This document shows positions 46,221 to 60,000 of a stretch of 64,000 nt of DNA, piece after piece. The stretch covers positions 9,154,169 to 9,218,168 of the forward strand of contig OX419336.1 of NCBI GenBank assembly GCA_948470475.1, read 5' to 3'. Within the stretch, counting starts at the first letter, position 1. Each line of letters opens with the position of its first letter. A program made the translations under genes and the position numbers. This DNA comes from Galaxea fascicularis (Eukaryota; Cnidaria; Anthozoa; Scleractinia; Euphylliidae). The notes under the pieces were generated by a model, which saw only the letters and a list, made by a program, of their open reading frames with translations, was not told where the DNA came from and made no database searches.

Positions 46221-49200
46221 TGGGTATTACTAGAAGCGGCTCGATGTCTAACAACGGTCGCTAACAAAAACAGAAGTAGTGTATTGTAGCGTTGACTGTG
46301 GGTAGCATAGAAGTGGCGCATTAATTTTATCTCAATGGTCGCAAGGAATAAGTAAAACGATCGTAGAGCACTAAGGTTAAGATGTTGAACTTGAGACTAC
46401 CGCCAAAGAGGCGACAGAAGTGCTTTAGCGATAGCCAAAATATTGATGTAGCTGCTCACCGACACACTTATGGCCACACTGTAATTCCCCACAAGGTATT
46501 CTGCATTTGATTTGGCTTGGTTGAACTGAACACTGCACTTTACTGGTGTGACCACAAGGAAAAGCTGGCTTAGACACCATCTCCTTGCACTTGAACTTGG
46601 CAACGTCTTCTGAACATGGGACGTTTTGCTCATGACTGCAATTCGGTATGACCTTGGTCACTCTCTCTTTGCAAGGGCCACAGATTGCGCCACATCTCTT
46701 ACGGCATTTATGTCCAAGATTACAAATAATTTTGGAGCAAGGCTGTTGGCAGTGGAATTTCTCTTCATGCTCAACATCTGTCGGATGACACACCTGGTTA
46801 CAAGTATGACCACATTTCAGCTTAATTCCGCAAGGCCTTTTACAACCTCCCTCTGGTGCGTCTTTAAAATCCTCAGCACATGTGGCTTGAATCACGTTTT
46901 CGGGGTGATTCTGGCAGGTAAGTCTCAGCTCCTTTCCCATAGTTCCCTGCGCTTGCATATCTGCAAAGATTTTTCTCCATAGGTCGCTCTCACGAGCTAG
47001 CAGCGTGGCATTCCCTATGATGTAAAAACCTTTACGAGCTCGGGATAATGCGACACACACTCTGTTAGCAATCTTCAGGAATCCACTTCTGTCACTGCGG
47101 ACAAGTGACAAAAGAATGATATCATTCTCTTCTCCTTGAAAGTTGTCCACCACTGTTACGCGAACTCCTTCAAACAACTTCTTGTCTCCCTTTTGCTCCG
47201 ATAAAGCTGACATTTCTCGTTTGAACTTGAAAAGCTGTCCAGTGTAGGCTGCCAGAATAGTAATCTGCTTCTGTTTATAACCTTGCAGAATGAAGTAACG
47301 GCAAAGAGCTGTCATGAATTTAGCTTCGTGATCATTGGATCTGCTTTTTCCTTCAGCTACAAAATCCTGCATCGCATGAGGAAAAAAAGAAACAGAATAC
47401 GAACAATTTCCAGATGTTTCCAGCCTCAGCTATAGGTAACGTAAGTTACCTTCTAAGGGATACGAGAGGGAATTAAAGAAAAGAAGATATAAAATTAAAG
47501 GAATAGATGAGACTTCCATCTGATGATGTGAAAGTAAAGGCCGGTACAGACGCTATGAACATTGTTAGGTGTTCTTAGCTGCTGTTGCATAATGTTGTTT
47601 TATCTGGAAACAACTCCCAAAAAACCCCATTAAATGCACCCGTAATGCTTGGTCCAACAATCTTAGGGTGCGTTCCTTTGAATCGATGATCAGAGTGGAT
47701 TCACCGGTTCCTTTGATGCACCATTATCCAGGCAGATCTTGGATCACTGATTCTGATCCAGATCACCCCAAAGGAACGCATCCTTAGATGTTGCTGACCA
47801 GCATTGTTGCGAGCGTTTCCACCATGGGCCTTATTTCTTTCTGGAGTGGAGCGACTAAAACAAAACAAAACAACAACAACAACAATGACCAGCAGAGGAA
47901 ACGACATTGAAATAATATCTGAGATGCATTGGGCTTCACTATGCTGACAGTTAAGTAGCTAGCTTTAAAGCAGATAATAAATTTCGTGATTTTTCTTTAT
48001 CCCTTTATAGATTTATAAGTCCTTATCGATTAATAAATAATTGTAGTATAAAAAAAATAAAATCAAAATCTTTCGTTCCTGGGCGCTTTAACCCTAACTG
48101 CTCTAACTACAATCTTGGACAAAACTGTCGAGAAAATTGAGCTCCAAAGTCTCTTTTTTGTGAGAACACTAACAACCGAGTTTCACCACCCCCCCCCTCC
48201 CCCAATTCAATGTTGTTTGTGGCTCCTAAACGTTTGCCTAAGAATTGCGGCGTCCTAAATTCAACATTGAATAGGGGGAGGTGGAGGGGGAAGTTACTAT
48301 AGTAATGCTGTTGAGCCAAAGGTTTTCGTGAACGATTTTTGGGCGCGAAGAGGCCAGTTTTCTCAAGTAGTTTTGTCCAAGATTGTAGCTCGAACTGTTT
48401 GGCCCCGTCGGCCCCGTTGGCCCCGTAATGATTGACTCTTCGCACATTTGAGTTACCTCTTGTTTGTCGTGATCAACGAAAAACAGGTTCCTTGCCACGC
48501 CTTTTATGGCCTCAAATTTCAATACGGTATCGTGGTTTTCTAATTTCGGGTTGACGTAGATGTGGTCGAGCATCTTGGCGATTTCCGGTCGCATGCGATG
48601 CTGTAAACGCAGCCGCCCGAACTCCATCCCATTTTTTACCATTCTCTCGAACAGCGATACGTCGAAGTTGTATTTAGTCTGAAGATCGTAGACCGTGGGA
48701 CTGGGGCGGAGTTGTTGATGATCACCGATCAGAATCAGCTGTTGACAATACTGAGTTAGCGAGGTAACAACATGGGCCTCCAGTACTTCAGCGGCTTCTT
48801 CCACTATCGTTATCTCGGGTCCTACTTGCTGTAGGACTCTGTGATATCGTGCTGCACCTGAAAGATGTCAAAGGTTCCTGTGAGCCAGCTCATGGATGAG
48901 GAGCATTACAACACATTGTGTTTACAGCAACGTTATATTTTCTTGAAAAACCGTTGGGCAAGGAACTTGCACATTTTGTTTGTGTTTTGTGGGAGCGTAT
49001 CTTTGTCTGGTGCACCTCTTGGTAATCTAGAACCGTTTACGCGCTTTATATTTTCCGTAAATTTATACCAGTTTTATACTATTTACAGTGATAACCCTAA
49101 AGATTCACATGCGCTGTATGCATGAATTAAATTACATTCGACCAAAGACCCCAAACGTTTTTGACAGACGTAACTGAACCCATGAAAAAACAAATATGCA

Positions 49201-51081
49201 AATTCGTATACGGATTACACTAATATTCAAATGTGCTCGCTTTTTTAAGAACTATAACATGCAACTTTAAGTTTGTTACAGGTTGACGGCTCAGTTCGAG
49301 TTAGTTTTATAAATGTCTCTGGTCGTAATAAAATCTCCAACCATTCTGAAGGCGAGATAACATCAAAATATTTTATGAAAGTCCCAAGTGTAATTAGTCA
49401 CGCTTCACAATCACAATCACGCTTTGGAGAGATATTTAATCTACCCCAGTTCAAACGTTTACTACACATTTTTGTTTTGTGCTTTGAATAGTCTGAATGG
49501 ATTAGCCCCCTCAATTGTCAGGTCAACACTTGACCTTCGTGTAAACAATGACAAAAGCTTAATATTTATGTCAAATGTTGAATATGCTGTCACAAATGGG
49601 ACAATATAGGTGTTATAAGTTTTGGCTTGGAAGGCTATTTATTGGAACTGAATCGAGCAATCACCTTGAAGAGAACTCGGCCGAAGTGCACGTCATGTCG
49701 TACGTGTAGTCTAAGCAGTAAAATCGATCATACATTATTGCTCCTAAATCAAATGCATTGTTTCCCTGGATACGGTTTTTTTTCTAGAAAGGTATATTTG
49801 TTTAAAGAGCGAACGCAAAACCATCTTCATACACCTTCAGTTTGTCCCGATGACGCCATGTGAATTTCCCCACACCACAACCTGCTAAAAAAAATCCAGT
49901 CACTGGTGACAGAATCATTAATTACCTAAAATTGGGTTGTCAAGTAAAGTTCAGGCCCTTAATTTATTACCTGTAGTTGTCATTCCAATGACATCTGCCT
50001 GTTTAAGGATATAGTAATCTTCTTCGTCCTTTAACATTTTGAATAAGGTCGCCTCACGTTCGAACATACGTTGTAAATCGGAGATATTTTTGTCACATTT
50101 CTCACGAGCATCGTGCACCCATCTGCGATACAGGCGCCAGCGGTCTTTCTCAGACAAATTCCACACATCTTCAACCTAAAAAAGGAACAACATGTCGATT
50201 ATCGTCAAATATTGACTGCTCTATCAGTTGTGTAAAAGTAAGGACTAACTGATTATTTTCAGGAAAACATTTTGCAGTGGTGTGACAGATAAAATGTGAC
50301 GCAGCCATTTCAGCCATTTACTTTCTTGTGAATAGCTTTTGCTCCCACAAGTCTCGCGTAGCTCAGGGGAACATCATAAATTCGTCTCCTGTGAGATAAT
50401 TTAAAAATTCTTTTCCGGCGGGGTATGCGAGTGCAAGTATTGAATAATTATATTGCATACTCGTAGTTTAGAATAATTGACATTCCTATTAAATATATAG
50501 TATCGGATCAACAGAAGAAGGTCATGTTTTACCAACACCGTAAGTATACCTGAGAAGCTTCGTCTTCACTCATCATGTCCTTACTCCTTAGTTCTCTCTG
50601 AATGATTTGTTTGATCCTCTTTCTCACTCGAGCTGGATTCTGGAATTTCCAGCCACCACCCTGTAGGCCTCCTTCGATTCCTCTCGCTGCCTGAGTAACA
50701 TCAAAACTAACAGTGCTGGCATCATCGTCTGCACGCCCACCGTTATCAAACCTGATTACGTCGCCATCACTGTCCAGAATCCTCTGATCTTGTATTACGT
50801 AAGCCTCAAATCTGACATCGGGAGGCTTTTGGCTGTTTTCTCGTGAATGTTCTTTATCTTCGTCTTCTTCATCGTCAGAGTCTTCATCAACATCTTCATT
50901 TTGACCTCTCTCGCTGCTTATTTCGATCTCGTCTTCTGCCACTACAGTTCTGAACGGCAGATCATGCTCGTACTCTTTCTTGTAAATAGGGTCGGAAAAA
51001 CTTCCAGGTAACCGATCAAACTCTAACAGAAAAAAAGCGGAAAATCAATTTGAAGTCAAGTCAAGCAAAAATGTTTCCTCG

Positions 51082-51126
<45 letters not shown>

Positions 51127-51627
51127 TTATTAATTTTATTCACAATAATTACATACAAAATTAAGAAAGCTAAAAAGAACATTTGAATATTTACATAGTT
51201 GTTACATTCAATTATTAAAATTTCACAATAAAAAAGTGTTCGATAAATAAGTGTTAGATATTAATAATAATAATTAAAAAAAGATAAAAACCTTGAACAA
51301 TGAGGCGGCCGTGTCATGGTCTGTAACTGCTTTTGTAAATAGCAAAAGTGTTTAACCAAACACAAATTTCAAAATAAGAAAAAAAAGTTCGATAAACCAT
51401 GAAGCTATAGTTATATAATAAATATATATATATATGTATAAAAATCATAAGAACTAGATTTTGACAAGGCATCTATCTAACTCAAAGTCCGCTTCTAAAA
51501 CCTAGATGTTGGCACGGCATCTATCTAATTCAAAGTCCGCTTCTTGAACATTACTTCTAGTTGTTCTTTTAACTGTTCTTGACCCTCTAAGACAGAGTAG
51601 AGCCGACCTAAGGATGGCAAAGAAGAC

Positions 51628-51665
<38 letters not shown>

Positions 51666-54037
51666 GTTTTTAAAAATTCGTCTATCAGCTCGAAGTATCC
51701 GATATTTCCTATCTTATCAAACATGCGGGTAGTTCAACTAGAATCGGCGAGGAAGGGAGTTATTTTTCATAGGCTTTTCCTCTCGCTTATTTATTTGTTT
51801 ATTTACTGATCGTCATAAACATTTTGTGTGTGTTGTTGGAGGGAGGTCTTTTCCGCGTCACTAACAGACCTAACATAAAATCGTGTGCTGTAGTGTTTTT
51901 ATTTTTTGCTTCTAGTTAAGATTGAATAATCTCAGAGGGGTGAAACGGATAAACCGAAAGTAAACCACAGGACAATAATTATGATGTCTCAGTTTTCATG
52001 AATTATTCATTGACAACAGAAGCTAACCATTAAAACCTATAGATCGTTTTCACGGTGACGTTATCACTTTCTAAAATCCAAAAATAAAGAACCACGAAAG
52101 TTTTTATCCTCATCAGGCATAAGAGGCAATACATTTATATCTGTTTACAATTTTACAGCTCAATGGTGTGCTTCGTTTGGAAACTAGCTGTAGAGCATTT
52201 TGAATTTAGGGGTTATGGCGGTGCGTGACACAAGGCTACGATCGAGTGTTTTGAAAAAATGTATACTTATCTCATGATTTTGAGCTTTTTTAGAAGTTAA
52301 AGCATTAGGAAAAGTTCTTGTGGAAATACCTGTTTGTTCAGTACTGATGATCAGTCGCCCAGATAGCCAAAGTAAGTTCCAGTTGTTGACACTATTTTCC
52401 GGCCGCCATATTGGTGCACAACAGATGTGCACCAAGATGGCATTTTCATACTGGGCTCTGTAAATTTCTGCGAAACATTTCGACGAATATCTGACGTTTG
52501 GTGAGGGGCGAAAGCCTAAAACTTGGAGAAGTGTCTTCTTTATCTATCGTCTATAACATCACAAATTCTTGACTTTTTCCACCGGCTGGCTTTCGATTTA
52601 TTTATTTATTTATTACGTGACAGTGAAAACGATCTATTTACAATTAATTTCACTGAATAAAAATAAACTATTCGACCAAAGCCCTATTTTACAAATCATT
52701 TCATTTCATAGGCACCTGCATTTCGGTTAAAAATTTTTGTTTTGAAATCTTAAATTTACAATATATGATCTACTAAAAAGCTATACATGATATTTACAAT
52801 TATAATCCGTATAAATATATAAAAATAGACTAAAAATTTCAGTTTATAGGCATCAAATAAAGAATGGTTAAAATACTTTTAAACAAAAACAAACAAAATA
52901 TAAAAAATATGTAAAATGTTTCTATTTCTATTTCTATTTCATGGTTGGTAAGCGCGTATGATTTTTATTCACGAGTCGTGAAGAATACAACGAACGAGCG
53001 AGGAACGAGCGAGTGAGTTTTATTCTTCACATCAAGTGAATAAAAATCGTACAAGCAAACTAATCATGAATTAATTTGTTTATTATATAAGTACTGACAT
53101 TTACTCCAAAGAAACCCGCACTGTTAACTGACTGCAAAAGATCAACGAGCCGCTAACACAATGTCGGCTTTATTTTGGGCTAACTTAGTATACAAGACGC
53201 CTCAAATACTTAATTAGAAACTGTTTCAAATACCTGAAAAAAGGTGAAAATTTACTTTAAAACGGTTCCTCTAAAAACATTGTGAAGCTTTCCGAACATT
53301 AATTATGTTAAAGTACGTTAAAGTGTGTTAAAGAAAATTGACAGCTCAACAGTTTCTGGAGTTGCCAACCTTGTCGATTGATGAAGGCTGTTGATAGAAA
53401 TGCTGAATTGACCACCATGAATAACAACGCCCGTAAATAGCGACGCCATGTTGATAAATATGCGAACAAACAAGGTGAATGGAATTGAGATCGATCATTC
53501 AGCAACACTGAGTCGAGCTTTTTCGTTTTCTTGGTCCTCGACGAAATCCTCGAATTAGGAATATCTGCAGCTCTTGAACAGCTTCAACAAGAAGCCACGA
53601 CTCAAGGGGAATAACGAAAGTTGTCAGTGTTGAACTTCGTGCTTTGTTCATTCATCACTGGCTTGGGAAGCACTCCTGAAAGGTGGGAAAACCGATACGA
53701 TTTCTTTGACTAGTGAAAAAAATCGTCCCACCAATCACATTTCACAACTCTATTTTGGGTAAATCTCAGTACTTATATAATAACTAAAGTATTCTTAAAG
53801 TATTCTTTTCATTCTCGTGATTGCGGTATATCGGATGGAGCTTTAGGTCCCTATACAAATCAGCATTAGGGTGAAAAACCCTCACGTCGAAGAATGCTGA
53901 TCATTGGTTCTCCCAGAACCCGCGTGCGTGGATATCTAATCTCGCAACTGGGGCTCGATTAGAACCCCTCCCTAGCTGTTCTCCCGAGATATCTTGAAGG
54001 ACGGGCTCGATCTCAACATCGCTACATACCACACTCA

Positions 54038-54082
<45 letters not shown>

Positions 54083-57000
54083 GTATATTAAGCGGAAATT
54101 AGCATATGAATATAGTCAAATGCGCAAATCTTTACAATTCTGAGGCTTTTAAGGATTGCAGCCTCAAAATGTATTTCATAACAATAAGCCATTTGCTAAT
54201 GATCAGTTCCAAGTGAACTGTGGGTAGATACAGTCCTTCGTGGGGATAAACGACCATTTTAAGACGTAATTTGAAATTGTAATTTTGACCGATTTTCAAA
54301 CTTTTCAAAACTTTTTCAAACTTTTATCTAACACACCTTGTAGTTTTGACCGTTAGCCCCTAGAAAGCACTTGGATGACTTGGAACTGATCATTAGCAAA
54401 ACGGTGTATTGGTCAGTTTGGGAAAATCATCTGACATCTTCCTCTTAATATAAAAAACTGGTACTTAGACCCCCTGCTTTGACCTCAATTTTGCCGCTAA
54501 AACATTATGAGTGTCGCCACGATGCGTAACCATTTGCTACTGATAGAAACGTTAAGTCCCACAATTGCTTATACACAGGCTACACAACTGTGTACTCAGC
54601 GCCGATATAAAAATGTGAGTGTACAAATTGATGCAAGTGAAAGCTGGATGAAATTTGCGCGTATCATATTATTAAATCTGTCACACTTAATTACCTTTCC
54701 AAGGAATGCATCCAACAGCCCGAATGTTTTCAACACCCAGAGCCTCGGAATAGATATGCACATGGGATATTCTTCCTGTGAAAAAAGTCTCTTGCCAAGG
54801 ATTTGCGAAAGCGCCTATCCTGATCGGGAACTGAGTAGCTAACGGAAAGTTCTCACCTATGAACAAAGATTTCACTTCATTTCCGTTGTGACACAGGCGT
54901 GCCATGCCAGAGTTGTGATCATAAGAGGCGCCTATAAAATTCCACTCGTTGATCTCTAAAATGGTTTCTTTTATAGGGAAAGCTATCGCTAAATCTCTTC
55001 GCAGGAAACAAGCCGTCAGCGTCCCCATTCCGACGTCGAATCCATTTTGCTCATGCCAAATCTGAACGCCCGCATAGCCACATTTTTCATAGCAGATGAT
55101 TGGCCCAATACCTCCTGTTGGGTACACAAACGCCAGTATGGTGATAGATCTTCCAGCGTCTGCGAAGCCGCATTCGAAGTTTGGAATTTCGATGAAGGAG
55201 TTAGAATGCCCAAACAGTTCTAAAGAACCTCCTGGAGTACCATCAGCACCAGGTGCTGGTCGAACACCTGATATGTTAGCTAACGGAACTTGTGAAAAAA
55301 ACTCCAAGCCCCAACTTTGGCCGTTGCAAGGAAACATGACAAGGGGTTGGGCAAAACCTAACAAAAACATCATTGAAAAGATTCGTCATATATGTTAATC
55401 ACAAGTAATAATTAATATATTTTAGCTCAGTTCTTTAATATTTTTTTTTGGAGCTTGTAAGGAAAGAACAAATCTATGCCTTCCAGCCTGAGACAATCTG
55501 AGGAAAAGTTCAGAGAGCATTGCTTCAGTTTAGCTACCTCTTGACTACGACCATCACGAAACCAGTGGGCACGCTCTCTTCCTAGGCCCCGCACTAGAAA
55601 GAAACTGAGAAAAAGAGCATGGGCGGGATGCAGGGGAGGGGGGAGGGGAAGAAACATGGATGTTAGTCCGGCCCTTACAAGACAAATTCACGTAACGTGA
55701 GTTGTCGAAAACCACTCTGTACATCCATACTTTCCGTTCAGTATGTATTTGTATACCAAAGAAACGAATGATTATAAGTTGAAAAGTTGAAACTCTTCTA
55801 ACACCCGCGCAAAATAGTCTTTTGTCGCTTTTAAGACCTCCATGCCCTCTTGCCATCGTCATTATTCTTCAGGATTGTATTTTTAAACAACAAACAGTAG
55901 CGAAACACTTCCTCGATTCGAGTCATGTTAGTTTATCACATGCACATACGGAATTAAGAGAATACTCTCTTGGCGGAATATATGCCTAAGCATTACGCAC
56001 TGGTCAGCGGATTCTCAAAATCTTCATCAGGAATCAACTTTAATTCCCCAGACCCTCCCCGCCTCCCCTTATACCAATAAATCGGATTTTCCAAGTTAAG
56101 TTAAAAAAGAAAATGACAGACTTAACAAATAAAAACGACAACACTCGCACCCTTAGACTGCAATCCAAAAGGCTGTACTGCACTGCACTTTTTTTTAAGG
56201 TCAAATACTAATTCGAAGCGGTCACTTCTCCACCGAGGAAAATTTACCTTCTTTGTAAGGATCAGCGGGTTCTACTGGAAGACCAAGCCAGTGTGGCACC
56301 ACACGCTTACTGACTTCCATACTTCTTTTCAGTGATTCATAGTGCTGAGAAGTGAAGCTATTGGCAAATCCACTAAGCTCGTCCTCGTCAATCACATTTG
56401 TTTTCAGTCTACCAATGATTTTGCTATCACTGGCAATCTTTGCGGAAAGTATATCCATTTCGTCTTTGTTTTTTCTCAATCTCTCCTTGAGACTTCTTGG
56501 TATTAATCCCGCCTAAAAGAAGACGACTCGTAAAATACCTGTTGAAATGTGCGGTGTGGGAAACGAAAAAGACCAAGGCAGCTCGTTAAAGTTAAGCAGC
56601 TGCTAGACGGTATTAAATAATAATAAAAAACGCTGCTAGACGGTATTGATACATCATTGAAAACTCAAGTGAAAATAAAGTCATGAAAGGTGGCTCTCAT
56701 GTCATTGTAGTGAGCAAGCAATCGTTGGCTATAATCCTTCAATTTCTGTTCAGTTTTTACTTGTACTAGTCCGCTTTGTATTCCCTGGTGTCTAACAGCC
56801 GACGTTGAGAAGAGCCGGTATTATCATTGTACAGGCTAACACAAGTGGCCTGAGTCACAATAGACATAACAAACCGTTATTTACCTTTCGCTTCCACTTT
56901 AAAAGACTGCATTCTTGTATCGCTTCACTTTGGCTTCTTCCTCCGACTCGAACGATTCCTGTCTTGTGAAATGCATGGATTTCTTCCAGAAATTGATCCA

Positions 57001-60000
57001 GAGCGTGGTTAGTATAACAGACTACGAGGAGGTGTCCTTTATTCCCCTTAGGACACCAAAGCTTCTTGTTATGTAACAGAACTTTGGCAATCTAATGAAA
57101 GAAACACAACAGTACCACACTACACCACAACATACCGTACCATACCACACTACACCACACCATACCATGCCGTACCATACCACACCACGTACACCACACC
57201 ACACCACACCATACCATACACAAAGTATATTACATGGCTGCGCGGAGATACGAAATTTCTCTTCGAGTGTTGAAAAATATTTCACGAGTGAGTGCGTGCA
57301 CTTGAGAGTCAGACGATGTGACCATGTAATTTTCTTTTTAATTTACAAAATCCTTACAATACAACAAAAATTTCAAAACCTAAGGTTATTAGACTGATTT
57401 CGTAATACCAAACTTCAGCCAAAATTTATAACCGACCTCGTTGGATTAGAACCCTATTTTAAAGGTTATGACTGATCTAAATTTACTTGGCCCAAAACAG
57501 GTCTTGCATGAGAGCTTCTTAAATTACTTGTAGGTGATAAACTCTAGGAGGTAGTAATGTTCTTAATCACGACAGACGGATTTAAATACCTTAAGACCAA
57601 TGTAGGTCTTTCCTGTGCCCGGGGGTCCTTGAATGACTGCAAACTCTTTGGTCAGCGCCAACTGCAAAGCGTTAAACTGTGACTCATCTAATTGTAAATC
57701 CTCGGGAGATGGCCAGGAGGCTGGGTCCAAAACTGTGACATTGGATCCTTTGTTAAAACACAGAAATTTGAAAGAACATCTCTTGTTAGCAGTATTAAAG
57801 GATCGACATATTTATAAAGTGGAAGTATTGTACAACCCGGAACATTTTTTTTCGAGGAGTGACATCGACACAACTAGAAGGTGTGTTATTTACCTTTCAT
57901 TCTCTCATGTTTCTCTCAAGTTTCACAATTACTGAACATCGCAACGAATGAAGTACAAAGTTAATCCGACGGTATGCATATTTGAAAGCTCTTTACGTTT
58001 GGCCGTCCAAACACCTACTAATGATAGGTATATTGATCCCCATTCAGCCTTAAAGGCCGGTACACACGAAGGAGCTTGCTCCCGCAGCACGCTCTTGCAA
58101 CACGCTCCCGGGTAAGTACCCCAACCAGTACACACCAGGGAGCTTGCTCCTGAAACACGCTCCCAGGTAAGTACCCCAACCAGTACACACGAAGGACACG
58201 ACGAGGGAGCTGAATGATGAAAAAAATAAGCCAATTTGATTGGCCAAATGGAGACACGTCATGTCACGGCAAGCAAATTTCAGGACACACGAGGGAGCTT
58301 GCTCCTGAAACAGACTCGTGGAGCAGATTTGCCCCTGGAGCTTTCTCCCTCATATGAAACCAGTTTGATATGAGGGAGCAAAACTCGGGAGCAAAAGTTT
58401 TGTTGCGCAACAAATTTTTTCGCCAGAAATCGTTGGTGCAGACGAGCGAGCTTTGCTCCGGGAGCGTGTTGCAGGAGCGTGCTGCGGGAGCAAGCTCCCT
58501 CGTGTGTACCGGCCTTAACACTAAGCCCATTCCCGCCCTGCGAGCATGCGCAGTGCCAGCTTACCAGATGGTCCACAAAATGAACGACGGGTTCCTAGTT
58601 GTCTCCGACGATGGTTGGACCTTAAAAGTGTGTATCACAACGTTAGGAATGGAGTGTAGTTTCATATGGGCTATGGAGTCCGTGTCTCGATCATGTAACG
58701 ACTCGGACTTATAGAGTATGCTTGCCAAATAGGCTCAAAATGCCCAAATTTCAATATATATGTCGAAGTGTCCATATATATGTCGAAATGTCAATATATA
58801 TATCCAATTGCAATATATGGGTCAGTAGTTTACAAAATATTTGTCTAAATCGGTGTCTGGGATCTCGTTTTATTTGCCTTGTTTTAATATATTGCGGATA
58901 CAGTTTCGCCTGGTTTCGACATATATATTTCGGTGCTAACTGGCTTATGCAAATGAGCTGACCCGTATCCCGCGAAGAATGAAGGCGAGGCTGCAACAAC
59001 ACTCAACAATATGGCGGCCCAATGGATTTCTGATGTTGACGTCTTCTTCGAGTCTCTTGTCCGTGTGATTGGATTCGAGGAGCCAGAGGTCATTTGTCCA
59101 CCGATCAAGTCGACAGTGCAGCGTTTTGGTGTCGTCGACCAGACGAGTACGAACGGACATTGACTATAGCGCGCTGTTTGTTTCAAAGTTATTTATCGAT
59201 GTGATGTTAGTGCCTTGTACCACATTATGTACTATATGTAGCCTTGGTATTAATTTTGATTTACCGTGATATGAACTTTTCCACCTCGACATCATCTTAC
59301 TACCGTAATTAAAGTAACTTACCCACGGTGCAGTTGAATTCGGCAAAAACCGAATTTCCGCCGATGTCGTTAGAACGCCTAGTAGGGCATGTGACTGCTA
59401 TTTCTGATTCAGTCTGCAGAGTATGGCAAGTGCACGCACGAGTCCTTTTTTCTAAACTCTCATTGTGCCCGCCAGAATCGTAGCATTGCACGCGGTAGCT
59501 GTGAGGCTAAGAGGCATATACCATCAACTATGTCCGCACGGGTTCCGGACTTCTCGTGGTATTGCACGCGCGAGATCTCGTCGAGTTCTGCCATACTCTG
59601 CAAACTGCAGGCTGATAAGATTGTAAGCTTCATCATGTTGGTAATTTTAACATGATCAGGTTATCTCTAGCGTTAGCTTTCTCGTGGAAAGCCCACGAAT
59701 GTTTGGGGTTAACAGGCCTGCGCGGCTCCAAAGTATGTTCTGGTTTTCTCGCCTTTATTATAATTTTGCTCTAACGAGTATGTCTTTGAGTGAACGCCCC
59801 TTTCTGTGTGATATTATGGGCGGCTCCTTGAAGATTTCTTTTAGCAATGGTTGTTGCTGTATTTAAGTACCACTTGCTCATTAGAATTTCTTTTAGGTTT
59901 GGAACTGCTGGGTAGTATTGTGTTACGAAGGGCAAAATTCGTTTTTTTGTATTGTTGTGTTGGAGGAGACGTTTCCTTCATTCAAATTTCACTTCTAAGA

